DNA of 64,000 nt, taken from positions 2,728,001-2,792,000 of the forward strand of contig NZ_RCST01000001.1 of assembly GCF_013141865.1 (NCBI RefSeq), given 5' to 3'. The position numbers and the translations under genes are program-made. Origin of the DNA: Methylomonas sp. ZR1. Lineage in GTDB: Bacteria > Pseudomonadota > Gammaproteobacteria > Methylococcales > Methylomonadaceae. Under the pieces are notes generated by a model. That model did not search any database. It saw only the letters and a list, made by a program, of their open reading frames with translations, and was not told the DNA's origin. Shown here piece after piece: positions 19,918 through 28,478 of the stretch (positions within the stretch are counted from its first letter, which is position 1; each line of letters starts with the position of its first letter).

Positions 19918-20052
19918 TCAAGCCCCCATTTGGGAGAAAGACAACACATAGTAGCTATAGTAGGCAACGACAAAAAACAACAATACATTCAATAACTTTT
20001 CTACTCTACTGTACTGTTCTTGTTGATATTTTTTACCATTTTTTATTCTCAT
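19918..20052 (-). CDS. Small single-pass membrane protein (44 residues)
   Basis: A short reading frame from ATG 20052 to TGA 19918. The ribosome-binding site is textbook: AGGAGG five bases before the ATG. The N-terminus is basic and polar (MRIKNGKKYQQEQYSRVEK). It is followed by one hydrophobic segment (LLNVLLFFVVAYYSYYVL) and ends SFSQMGA. A strong intrinsic terminator follows at 19805-19838, so this is an independent transcription unit. The positive-inside rule predicts a cytoplasmic N-terminus. I do not recognise the family. Small one-helix proteins often modulate larger membrane complexes, but no partner is visible here. Confidence 0.72.
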   Translation of the reverse strand: MRIKNGKKYQQEQYSRVEKLLNVLLFFVVAYYSYYVLSFSQMGA

Positions 20053-20117
20053 TTTGTCCTCCTGTCGCATGAGTCATCCCAAAATTTAAAGCCGGTTAAT
20101 TGATTGGCGGTAGCTGA

Positions 20118-20447
20118 TTAACGGCTCATACTGTTGCCGATCCAGGCGCCGGCGGCGGCACCGATGCCGGCTCCCAACGGATCGCCTCTACTCATCTCGT
20201 AACCCGCCGCACTGCCTAACGCGCCACCTACCAAGCCCTGAGTGGAGCGTTGGTCGTAACTGTTGTAGCGCGGTGCGGGCGGCGGTGCCGGGACGTACTG
20301 CGTAACCCTCCCCGGTACATACACCCGCTCGACCTCGACGTACCGGTCATGGTGGTGATGTTTGTGATGACCTCGTCCATGCCCGTCAGCGATGGCTATT
20401 GGCGAAACCAACAAACTGATTACAACGACACTTGCCACTCTAAACAT
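20118..20447 (-). CDS. Exported His-rich glycine-zipper protein
   Basis: 109 residues. It has a signal peptide (about 1-20, ending in AIADG), then a His-rich stretch (HGRGHHKHHHHDR) and a tyrosine/proline linker. The C-terminal glycine-zipper region (TQGLVGGALGSAAGYEMSRG and GAGIGAAAGAWIG) resembles the 2TM glycine-zipper (Rick_17kDa-like) domains of outer-membrane proteins. The His cluster may bind metal. It is monocistronic, between the small membrane protein and the TonB receptor gene. Confidence 0.8.
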   Translation of the reverse strand: MFRVASVVVISLLVSPIAIADGHGRGHHKHHHHDRYVEVERVYVPGRVTQYVPAPPPAPRYNSYDQRSTQGLVGGALGSAAGYEMSRGDPLGAGIGAAAGAWIGNSMSR

Positions 20448-20620
20448 AAATCCCCTTGATCGAGAATAATTTATCTATGACTTGATTCTAGAGAGCAATG
20501 TTTAAGTCTTGATTAGGAAAAGATTAAGAACAGATGAAGACTACAAAGCCGGCGCTTACATTGCCAATTTTTGTGAACTGTGCACGCTAAGCGATGGCTA
20601 TAAACTGCCAACAGCCATTA

Positions 20621-20651
20621 CTCCGGATATTCGCTTTGCGAATATCCGGAG
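20621..20651. repeat. Perfect 14-bp palindrome downstream of TonB receptor
   Basis: CTCCGGATATTCGC, loop TTT, GCGAATATCCGGAG. It sits 32 bases beyond the stop of the receptor gene. There is no T-run on either side, so it is not a plain intrinsic terminator. It may stabilise the transcript 3' end or be a mobile palindromic unit. Confidence 0.7.
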
Positions 20652-20682
20652 CAGATTGCGCCGGAGGCGACAGTCAATCGCA

Positions 20683-23142
20683 TTAGAAGCTGTAAGACAC
20701 TTCCCCATAAACGGTGCGGCCGGCTTGTTGATAAAAAGAGGAATATTCCCGATCCAACAGATTATTCACAGAAAACGACAGATCGATATTTTTCGTCGCT
20801 TGATAAGCAATACGGGTATCGACCAGAAAATAAGGGTCGTAACTCCCTGGGACGCCGGCCCTTTGATCCAGATTTTGGTCGTTCGTATACTGCTGGCTGA
20901 CATAGCGCCCAATAATGCCGCCGCTCCACTGCTCATATTTGACATCCAAGCCGCCACTGAACATGGTCTCCGGCAACAACACCATCTGTTTGCCAACCGA
21001 CAGCGGATTCGCCTCGTTCTTGGTAATTATCGAGTCGTTTAAGGTGTAGGTCCCGGTAAAATGCAGCCAGTCCCAATACAATTTCTGCCTTAATTTGGCC
21101 TCCACGCCTTCAACCTCCGCTTCACCCGCATTTTGCCGCTCCTGAAGCCGATTGGTTGCGCTTAATGTCGTATCTTTACGGTAAATCAAATCAGAAATGT
21201 AATGGTGAAAATACGAGGCGGCAATCGTTGTACCATCAATCGGTGTTGCCTCTCCGCCTACTTCCCATGAATACATGGTTTCCGGTTTCAGATTCGGCCC
21301 GGCTTGCGTCAAGGTAAAAACACTGCCGCTAGCCGTTTGCGATGTCGAATACAAATCCGAGTTGGTGGGTGGACGGAATGCCCAACCGGTTGAAGCAAAC
21401 AGCTTGTAGCCATCCGCCGGCAACCAGGTCAAACTAAATTTGGGATTAAATTGCGACACGGAACGTTCGCTGTAAGTTTGCGTCAGGTTAGTGGTGGTAC
21501 CCGTGGAAGTGACGGTAGCCTTTTGTACGATGGAACCGGAAGTTGACCAGTCGTCATAACGCACGCCAAGATGAGCAATCAAGTTTTTACGCAACCAAAT
21601 TTCGTCCTGAATAAAGGCGGAGTAAATACTCGACTCGCCCTTGCCATCGTAAACAGTATTCGTCACTGAGAACCAATCTTGCCAATTACTCAAGGCCAAA
21701 CGTTTTTGACCTTCCAAATTATTGTGGTTAGCACCAAAACCGACCGTGACAAAGTTACGTTGATCCCACAAAAACGGGAAGCGCAATGCCACGTTACCGT
21801 CAATCCGTTGGCTAGGCGTAACGGTTAACTGGCCTCTGCCGCCGCTTAAGGTATCGTCGAACGCCGCGCTGTTTGGGCTAGGCGAATAAGTCTCGTGATC
21901 CATGTATTGAAAATCGACATTCAATTTCACGTCATGCCCAAAATCATGTTTCAGGTGGGCAAAATAGCGGCGAGTGTCTTCTACTGACGGCAAAAAATGC
22001 AGAAATTGCTGCTCGTAGACATTCAGTCGCTGCCCATTTAGATTAAGGTTGTTGCTTTGCGCCAGGCCGGCCACGCTGGCGACTGAATTGACAGTGGGGT
22101 TTCCGGTAGCGATTGCAATTGGCGAGCCTCCGGCAGTGGTCAAATAACTGTTAAACGTCCCTGCGCTAGTTTCGCTGCGGCTCCAGCTCATACCGCCATC
22201 AATCTCGGTGCTATCAGTCAAATCGTAATAGAGATGCAAGGATGCGGTGTTCTGCTCCCAAGGGCGTTCCCCTTTGTCTCCTATGATGTAGGTCGAGCCA
22301 CCTTGGGTGGTTGCGGTCGGAATGGCACCGAATACCGGTGTCGAGGCGTTTCTTAACGCGGTAGCCGTGTTCGCTCTGACTACCGCATTCGGTATCGCTG
22401 TAGCCGGTGGCGTAAAGCTGGCTGGCGAAGCCGTCACGTAATCCGACACCGCCCAGTTATCGCTATCCATGTGGTTGAAGGTCAGAGAAATCCCCACGCC
22501 GTTTTCGAAACGATCCCGGTAACGGCCTTTGATGCCCCATTGATCAACAGCCGCGCCACCGGCGCCAAATGACAGACGTCCTTCGCGTTTAGTGGGGACT
22601 TTGGAGATCACATTGAGTACACCGCCCATCGCGCCACTACCGTACAGCGCTGAAAAGGGTCCAGGGACATATTCCACTTGCTGAGCGTCGTCCATATTCA
22701 GGATATTCCAATCAACCAGCCCTGAATTGGCATTGTTTACCGGCAGCCCATCCACTAAAAATAAAGATCGATTCGTACCGCTGATGCCATGGAATGCAGA
22801 CGAGCTAACACTGGAGCCTGGGAAGCTGGTGCCATAAGCACTACCACGCAAATACACCCCCGGCACATCCTTCAAGGCGTCACCGATACGTTGGGTCAGG
22901 CGGTTTTCGGTATTTTCGGTGGTGATGACACTGACATTGGCCGGCGCCATCGATGCACTGATTTCCGAGCGGGTGGCGGTCACCACCATCGTACCCAGCG
23001 ACTCATCGTTGCTGGCCGAATTGTCGGTCTTAGCGGTTTCGGCTGGCCCCACGGCGCTTTGATCGCTATCTTCTGCCAGGATTTGATTGCTGTAAGCCAA
23101 ATTGGTCAGGGCCAACAGCGTTATTACGTGTAAACGAGACAA
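20683..23142 (-). CDS. TonB-dependent outer-membrane receptor, last gene of the HmuS-like operon
   Basis: 819 residues from TTG 23142, supported by GGAGGA nine bases upstream. Signal peptide about 1-23 (ending ILA), TonB-box-like MVVTATRSE near 50, plug domain (about 60-175) with GVYLRGSAYGTSFPGSS and a VEYVPGPFSALYGSGAMGG segment. The C-terminal 22-stranded barrel ends in YGEVSYSF. Haem receptors carry FRAP and NPNL boxes around a His; here there is FRPPTNSDLY and GPNLKPE with no His between them. A classic haem receptor is therefore not shown and the ligand is open. It follows the CobN/HmuS-like gene by 261 bases on the same strand. Confidence 0.9.
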   Translation of the reverse strand: MSRLHVITLLALTNLAYSNQILAEDSDQSAVGPAETAKTDNSASNDESLGTMVVTATRSEISASMAPANVSVITTENTENRLTQRIGDALKDVPGVYLRGSAYGTSFPGSSVSSSAFHGISGTNRSLFLVDGLPVNNANSGLVDWNILNMDDAQQVEYVPGPFSALYGSGAMGGVLNVISKVPTKREGRLSFGAGGAAVDQWGIKGRYRDRFENGVGISLTFNHMDSDNWAVSDYVTASPASFTPPATAIPNAVVRANTATALRNASTPVFGAIPTATTQGGSTYIIGDKGERPWEQNTASLHLYYDLTDSTEIDGGMSWSRSETSAGTFNSYLTTAGGSPIAIATGNPTVNSVASVAGLAQSNNLNLNGQRLNVYEQQFLHFLPSVEDTRRYFAHLKHDFGHDVKLNVDFQYMDHETYSPSPNSAAFDDTLSGGRGQLTVTPSQRIDGNVALRFPFLWDQRNFVTVGFGANHNNLEGQKRLALSNWQDWFSVTNTVYDGKGESSIYSAFIQDEIWLRKNLIAHLGVRYDDWSTSGSIVQKATVTSTGTTTNLTQTYSERSVSQFNPKFSLTWLPADGYKLFASTGWAFRPPTNSDLYSTSQTASGSVFTLTQAGPNLKPETMYSWEVGGEATPIDGTTIAASYFHHYISDLIYRKDTTLSATNRLQERQNAGEAEVEGVEAKLRQKLYWDWLHFTGTYTLNDSIITKNEANPLSVGKQMVLLPETMFSGGLDVKYEQWSGGIIGRYVSQQYTNDQNLDQRAGVPGSYDPYFLVDTRIAYQATKNIDLSFSVNNLLDREYSSFYQQAGRTVYGEVSYSF

Positions 23143-23306
23143 AGTTGATTCCTCCGGTAATGCAATTTTAAAAAACGGCGCTTCATGGTCATGTTAGATT
23201 TATTTTTAATTCTTCTTACATCAAGAGCAGACCCCTACTTGAATTTCCCCCTGAGGCGCCACGCTATTATTCATATCGGGCCTATGTGAGCCCATAAACT
23301 CCCCGC

Positions 23307-23340
23307 AGCCATCATCCCCACGAAAGCGGGAATGATGGCT
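23307..23340. repeat. Intergenic imperfect palindrome
   Basis: AGCCATCATCCCC and GGGAATGATGGCT flank a short ACGAAAGC loop. It resembles the common bacterial intergenic element with CATTCCCGC and GCGGGAATG arms. It lies between the chelatase-like gene and its downstream TonB receptor, where it could act as a processing or attenuation signal. Confidence 0.65.
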
Positions 23341-23403
23341 TTCGAATTTCCTGGGTTACCGCCCTCGCTGTAACAAGGACGCCAGGGTTTTTCCAGCCAA
23401 GCG

Positions 23404-26400
23404 CTAGGCTTTGTCCTTCCGCTGTTCCCAACTGCCGTGCCAATAACCGGCGACAAACAACAGCAAGATCGCAAAACTCAACCACCAGCTCTGCGCCGAA
23501 CTCAAGGTTTGTTGCTGTTCAGTGCTTTCGCTGGCGGCTTTTTTCTCTTCCATCTCATAGCCTTCCAGAGGCTTGGCGGCATCCGGCGCGGCTTGTGCTT
23601 GAGCCTGCGGTTGCTGAGCGGCTGGCGGCTGTTGAGATTGAGTGGGCTGCGGTGGCGTTTGAGCCGCTGCGGGTGCCGGTGGTTGGGCTTGCGCACCCGG
23701 CGCGGCTGCCTTGGCGGCTTTGGCCGCATCCTGTTGCTCAGCCAGTTTGGTGATTTCCGGGCTGCTGCAAGTGTCCTTGTTGCAAGCCACGCCGGCTTTC
23801 GCAATGACTTCCTTGTTAACTTGTTCCAGCTTGGCTTTCACCGCTGGATCGGCTTTCCAATAGCCTTTGTTTACCGCCACCAGCATCCGATCCACCATAG
23901 CTTGGTAAGCCAGCAGGTTGTCGGCTTGCTCGAATTTTTTCTGGATGTCGAGCTGGTATTTGTCCTCAACGTAAGTTTCGTACATCGCCTGCCACTTCTC
24001 GGCGCCGACCGCCTCCGGCACCGTCACCTGCCAGCCCCACAGGTTTTCGGCCACCATATTGATAAAGCGTGCGCCGGCGTAACCTTCCTTCAACATCGAC
24101 TCTATCCATTTCGGATTCAGGTAGCGGCTTTGCATCTCCCGCCCCTGATAACGCTCCAGACTCATGGTTTTGGCGGCGGTCGGGTCGGCCAAGTCGGCGA
24201 CCAAGACTTCCGGCGTCTTGCCGTTAACCTGTCTTGCCGCCATCGCCGTACCGCCCAGATATTGGAAGAAGTCGTCGCCGTCCAGCGTGGCGTAGACATT
24301 GCTGGAGCGACTGTGAATCACCGCATCGGTATCTTTCAAAGACAATTTGAACAAGTCCACCGCCAGCGTCGCGTCCTTGCTGGCCGCCTCGCCCCAATGG
24401 CCGCGACCGTAAACGTGGTGCATGCGATTGAAGAACACGTCAGCCAGTTGCTTCTCGTCGGTCCAGGTGTTGGACAGCGGAATGGCCCGATCCAGATTGG
24501 TGCCGTAAGCACCGGACGGCACGCTGAACAAGCGGGCCGAAGCCATATCCAGCGCTTCCTCGGGCTTCAAGCCGCGTTTGACCAACTCGGCCTGGGTTTC
24601 CTGGATATGCCGGCGCAACGGATTATCCGGCTCGTCTTGTTCCTGCGCCTTGGTTTCGGCCTGGTCCAGCAATTTGATCACCGAGGCAAACAAATCCCGG
24701 TACAAGCCGGACGGAATGATAGTGACATCGACCCGAGGCCGGCCCAGTTTGTCGCGAGCAATCACGTCCACGCCCTGGGTGCGGCCGCGCTCGTCCCAAT
24801 GCGGTTTGACGCCGAGCAGATGCATGATTTCGGCTTCCATCACGCCCTCATGGCGCGAGCTTTCCACACCCCACAAATTGAACACCAGCCGTTCCGGATA
24901 ATGGCCGTGCTGCTTTTTGAAATCGGCAACCACTTGCTCGGCCAAACGCGCGCCTTCGTTGTAGACTGCCTCGCTGGGAATCCGCGACGGATCGAAACCG
25001 TACAAATCCTTGCCGGTCGGCAAGGCGTCCGGGTTGCGCAACGGGTCGCCGCCACTGCCGGCCGGGATGTAGCGGCCGGCCAGCGCATTGATCAGCGCGT
25101 TCATTTCGGCGTTGGCGCTATCGGCAATCAGTTTGGCCATGGCCTGGACTTTTTGCTTTAAAGCCTCGCCTTTCAGCTTAGGATCGCGGGCGACGATGGC
25201 TTCGGCAAAACGCTGTCTAATCGCTTCATCCGGCGCCTTGCCGAAGGTATGCAAACCCATAGGCACCTTTTTCTCCCGGATTTCCTTTAGGTAATGCTCC
25301 AGTTCTTCCAACTGGTCGCCGGTTTCGGCCCTTTCCATTTTCAGGTCTTTCAACAAGCCGGCCTTACTAGCGATTTGATTGATCTCGTCTAGCCTGATCT
25401 TAGCCAGTTGCTCGCTTTTCTGGGCGGCGACGTTGTAGTCGTCCAGCAAGCCGGCCAGTTTGGCCAGCTCCGGATTCAAATCGGCCTTGTCCAGCGGCGG
25501 CGTCATGTGCGAAATGATGGTTGCCATCGCCCGGCGCTTGGCCTGCAAGGCTTCGCCGACGTCGTCCATAATGTAGGGATAAATCTGCGGTACGTCGGCC
25601 ATCAAAATCTCGCCGGGATCGGCTTGAGTGAAACCGATTTCCTTGCCGGACAGCCATTCGTGGGTGGCGTGGGTGCCGAGATGAATCATCGCGTCGGCGC
25701 GGTAGCCTTTTTGCAGCCACAAATAGAACGCCACGTATTGATGGTGCGGCGGCATGGACACGTCGTGATAGAGCTTTTTGACATCCTGCTCCCAACCGCG
25801 CGACGGTTGCGGCGCCAGCAGCAAATTGCCGTATTGCAGCGCCGGCAAAATCAAAAAGCGTTGGCCCTTGCTGTCGGTCCAGGCGCCGATTTTGCTGTCC
25901 TCCGGCTTGCCCCAGGCTTTCAGCATCGCCGCTTTAAAGGTTTCCGGCAAGGCATCGAACCATTTTTGATAATCGGCAATCGGCAACAATACCGCCCGGC
26001 CGCTGGCGGCGGCTTCGGCAATCGCGCCCGGTTCCCAATTGCCCAGGTTGATGCCGTGGTTCTTGACGGCGGCTTTCAATGCTGCGCCGTCGGTCGGCGC
26101 GTCGCCCAACTGGTAGCCTTCTTGACGCATGCGCTGCATGATGTTCAACAGCGATTCCGGCAGCACGTTTAAATACGAGGCGCCGATATTTTCCTTGCCG
26201 GGCGGGTAGTTGTAATACAGCAGCGCGACTTTCTTATCGGCGTTGGCGGTATGGCGCAACTTGGCCCACTTATCCAGGCGGTCGGCGTAGCGGGCGATGC
26301 GTTCCGGGATTGGCACTTCGCGGACGAAATCCTGGCCGGTGGCTTTGTCATGCACGCTTTCCTTGCTGGCCACCACGGTAGGGGCAATTTCGCCGGCGAA

Positions 26401-27357
26401 TTCCGGCAATGCGACTTGCCAGGCCCGTTCCATCACATCCAGACCGGTGGAGGACTCGGTCCATTGCGCGTGGCTTTGGCTGTTCAAGGCAATGCCGTTT
26501 AGCACAGGTACGCCTAAGCGGGTCAAGGTCGGCACGGTCTTGTCCGGGCTGGCACCGATTTTCAAGGCCAGCGCAGCGATGGCCTCGACGCGGGATTTGC
26601 CGTTACCGTCGACCAGCATTTTTTCCAGTGTCTTGTCGTAGGGGTAGCCGAATACTGGCAGCACGTTATAACCCTTGGCCTCCAGCTGCTCGGCCAAGGT
26701 TTTGACCGTATCGGTTTGCCCGGACAGTGCCGAGGAACGGTAAAACAAAATCGCGATCCAGGGCTGGCCAGCTTTATGACCGGCATAAGCCTTTTGGTAG
26801 CTGTCGAAATCGGCGAACAATTGCTTGCTGCGCACGTCGAAAGCGCCGATTTCCGGCTGGGCTTGCGGCGGTGCAATGTCGGCCTGAACGTTTTTGAATT
26901 TGGCCAAGGCCAGCCGGATCATGTTGGCGGCATTGTCGGCGCCGCCAGCCGACATATAGGCTTGCAGGTCTTTATCCAGTTGCAGGCCGTAATCGGCGAA
27001 ATCGGCGTCGTAACTCAAACCCACCGCGTACAGCTTGCCGCCATGCGCGGCGATCTGTTTAAACACCTCGCCGCCCTCGCGCAGAATGCCGCGGCCGGTG
27101 ATTTGCGCCAGCACCAGATTGGATTGTTGCAATTCGGCCTGATCGGCTTGCGCCAATTTGGAGCTGGAATACACCCGCAACTTGACGCCTTGCAACAGCG
27201 GATCATTTTGCAGTTTAGCGGTGGCGGCGACGGCGGTTTGCGAGTCCAGATCGCCGAGAATCAGGCTAAGGTTGAGCGGCGTTTCGGCGAAAGCGCTGCT
27301 TGCGGCCAGCCATAGCAACAGAGCCGGCAGCCAAGCCCAGCATTTATTCCGGTACAT
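23404..27357 (-). CDS. Membrane-anchored periplasmic CobN/HmuS-like chelatase
   Basis: 1317 residues homologous over most of their length to CobN/ChlH (IHLGTHATHEWLSGKEIG near 555, VFNLWGVESSRHEGVMEAEI near 830, SRSSNVYATLDGDDFFQYLGG near 1020). Unlike cytoplasmic CobN it has a signal peptide (1-24, cut after SSAFA), a Pro/Gln/Ala-rich linker (about 1200-1270) and one C-terminal membrane helix (WWLSFAILLLFVAGYW). The body is therefore in the periplasm, tethered to the inner membrane. HmuS of Bacteroidetes has this architecture and is reported to release iron from haem. The overlapping DUF2149 and ExbB-like genes repeat the hmu gene set. Metal removal from, or insertion into, an imported tetrapyrrole is inferred. 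Confidence 0.9.
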   Translation of the reverse strand: MYRNKCWAWLPALLLWLAASSAFAETPLNLSLILGDLDSQTAVAATAKLQNDPLLQGVKLRVYSSSKLAQADQAELQQSNLVLAQITGRGILREGGEVFKQIAAHGGKLYAVGLSYDADFADYGLQLDKDLQAYMSAGGADNAANMIRLALAKFKNVQADIAPPQAQPEIGAFDVRSKQLFADFDSYQKAYAGHKAGQPWIAILFYRSSALSGQTDTVKTLAEQLEAKGYNVLPVFGYPYDKTLEKMLVDGNGKSRVEAIAALALKIGASPDKTVPTLTRLGVPVLNGIALNSQSHAQWTESSTGLDVMERAWQVALPEFAGEIAPTVVASKESVHDKATGQDFVREVPIPERIARYADRLDKWAKLRHTANADKKVALLYYNYPPGKENIGASYLNVLPESLLNIMQRMRQEGYQLGDAPTDGAALKAAVKNHGINLGNWEPGAIAEAAASGRAVLLPIADYQKWFDALPETFKAAMLKAWGKPEDSKIGAWTDSKGQRFLILPALQYGNLLLAPQPSRGWEQDVKKLYHDVSMPPHHQYVAFYLWLQKGYRADAMIHLGTHATHEWLSGKEIGFTQADPGEILMADVPQIYPYIMDDVGEALQAKRRAMATIISHMTPPLDKADLNPELAKLAGLLDDYNVAAQKSEQLAKIRLDEINQIASKAGLLKDLKMERAETGDQLEELEHYLKEIREKKVPMGLHTFGKAPDEAIRQRFAEAIVARDPKLKGEALKQKVQAMAKLIADSANAEMNALINALAGRYIPAGSGGDPLRNPDALPTGKDLYGFDPSRIPSEAVYNEGARLAEQVVADFKKQHGHYPERLVFNLWGVESSRHEGVMEAEIMHLLGVKPHWDERGRTQGVDVIARDKLGRPRVDVTIIPSGLYRDLFASVIKLLDQAETKAQEQDEPDNPLRRHIQETQAELVKRGLKPEEALDMASARLFSVPSGAYGTNLDRAIPLSNTWTDEKQLADVFFNRMHHVYGRGHWGEAASKDATLAVDLFKLSLKDTDAVIHSRSSNVYATLDGDDFFQYLGGTAMAARQVNGKTPEVLVADLADPTAAKTMSLERYQGREMQSRYLNPKWIESMLKEGYAGARFINMVAENLWGWQVTVPEAVGAEKWQAMYETYVEDKYQLDIQKKFEQADNLLAYQAMVDRMLVAVNKGYWKADPAVKAKLEQVNKEVIAKAGVACNKDTCSSPEITKLAEQQDAAKAAKAAAPGAQAQPPAPAAAQTPPQPTQSQQPPAAQQPQAQAQAAPDAAKPLEGYEMEEKKAASESTEQQQTLSSAQSWWLSFAILLLFVAGYWHGSWEQRKDKA

Positions 27358-27679
27358 AAACCACCTTACCGTCGTTCAAGCGATAAGCAGTACCTAATCG
27401 TTCGCCGGAACCGCTAAGTTTGCGGTCGGTGACTTTGGACACCTTGATTTGCGAGCCCTTCTTACTGACGATTTCCATGGTGCCGTCGGCATTTTCCTTG
27501 GTCATCGTCACGGTTGATTCCGGATTCATCAAATCCAACATGTTGTAGGCCATGAACAAGGCCACCATCATGCTGACGATGAACACCACGCTGGCGTCGA
27601 ACAGATTGGCGACGCCGGCAATCGGATCTTCCAGCGGCTCGCTGTTACGATGCAGACTAGAGCGTCTCAGATAGCGCAT
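27344..27679 (-). CDS. DUF2149 membrane protein
   Basis: 111 residues. A cytoplasmic N-terminus (RRSSLHRNSEPLEDPIAG) precedes one membrane helix (VVFIVSMMVALFMAYNML). The small periplasmic domain has strands around MEIVSKKGSQIKVSK. The layout resembles ExbD/TolR, the usual partner of an ExbB-type channel. The ATG is preceded by GGAGG. The gene overlaps the ExbB-like gene by 23 bases and the chelatase gene by 14, so all three are translationally coupled. DUF2149 is typically found beside CobN-like and MotA/TolQ/ExbB genes. Confidence 0.88.
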   Translation of the reverse strand: MRYLRRSSLHRNSEPLEDPIAGVANLFDASVVFIVSMMVALFMAYNMLDLMNPESTVTMTKENADGTMEIVSKKGSQIKVSKVTDRKLSGSGERLGTAYRLNDGKVVYVPE

Positions 27680-28265
27680 GGCCGTCCTCCTCGATTGTCA
27701 AATCCGGCGCGTCCAGAGTCCGGCTGGCAGCCAGCTCGGCTTGGTGGCGCATCGCCGCAAAATCGGCACGCAGCCATTGCTCGCGAACCAAAGCCACCAG
27801 ATAAGTAATTACACCGCAGCCCAAGCCGGTCACGGTAGCGGTAAAGGCGGTGACCATGCTGCCGGCCATGCTGGGAATATTGCCTTGCGCCAGCGCGGCC
27901 AGCGAAATCCCCATCGGGATCAAAGTACCCATCAAGCCCAGCGCCGGGCCAAGTTTGATCACGAAACGCACCTGATCGAGCTTGATCAATTGCCGATGCT
28001 CATGGGTTTGCAGCAGCAACTCCAACTCCACGTCCAGCGGCGCGGCATTGGCGCGTTGCTGACGCCCCAGCGCGACGGCCAGATCGAGATTAAATAGGCG
28101 CACGGCACGCGATCCAGCCTGGCGCCGCTCCAGCCATTCCTGAGCTAATCGTCCACAGGTATAGACCGAGTACGCTGCCAGCAAGGTGACGATAAGCAAT
28201 ACCGGCAGATACAGCGATGACGAGATCATGTACAGAATTTGTTCTAGCGTATGGGTGAGTTCCAC
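27657..28265 (-). CDS. MotA/TolQ/ExbB proton-channel family protein
   Basis: 202 residues from GTG 28265, chosen because AGGAGGAAGGCC directly precedes it; longer in-frame starts lack a site. An N-terminal helix (LPVLLIVTLLAAYSVYT), a cytoplasmic loop, and two closely spaced helices (LGPALGLMGTLIPMGISLAALAQ region and AFTATVTGLGCGVITYLVALV) match the family. It probably pairs with DUF2149 as an energising module using proton flow. First gene of the operon with DUF2149, the chelatase-like gene and a TonB receptor. Confidence 0.9.
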   Translation of the reverse strand: MELTHTLEQILYMISSSLYLPVLLIVTLLAAYSVYTCGRLAQEWLERRQAGSRAVRLFNLDLAVALGRQQRANAAPLDVELELLLQTHEHRQLIKLDQVRFVIKLGPALGLMGTLIPMGISLAALAQGNIPSMAGSMVTAFTATVTGLGCGVITYLVALVREQWLRADFAAMRHQAELAASRTLDAPDLTIEEDGHALSETL

Positions 28266-28416
28266 GGCCTTCCTCCTATATAAATATTGTTGTTGTTTTA
28301 TTAAAAAATCTTTGTAGCTCAATCTCTTATCTGAAAGCCCATCACCGCTTTACCCAAACGACAGGCAATAGCAATCCGTGGCTCTTATGAACCGTTTTTT
28401 TGATAAGGATTGAATC

Positions 28417-28436
28417 AGGCCAGCGGGAGCCGGCCT
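28417..28436 (-). terminator. Hairpin between the NikR-type run and the chelatase operon
   Basis: On the minus strand AGGCCGGC, loop TCCC, GCTGGCCT form an 8-bp stem with one G-U pair, 43 bases after the HupE/UreJ stop. No T-run follows, so the terminator role is tentative. Confidence 0.35.
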
Positions 28437-28478
28437 TGTGCCAGTTATTGCGGGTTAGCCTCCCGCCTTGGGCTTTCT

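Noticed and set aside
23437..25161. 574-residue open frame on the plus strand, antisense to the chelatase-like gene.
   Set aside because: It lies within a well-supported gene, shows no recognisable protein family, and is the kind of shadow frame produced by high-GC coding sequence.
28266..28478. Cobalamin riboswitch upstream of the chelatase operon.
   Set aside because: I looked for the conserved B12-box (GCCAGGAGACCTGCC-like) on the minus strand and did not see it.
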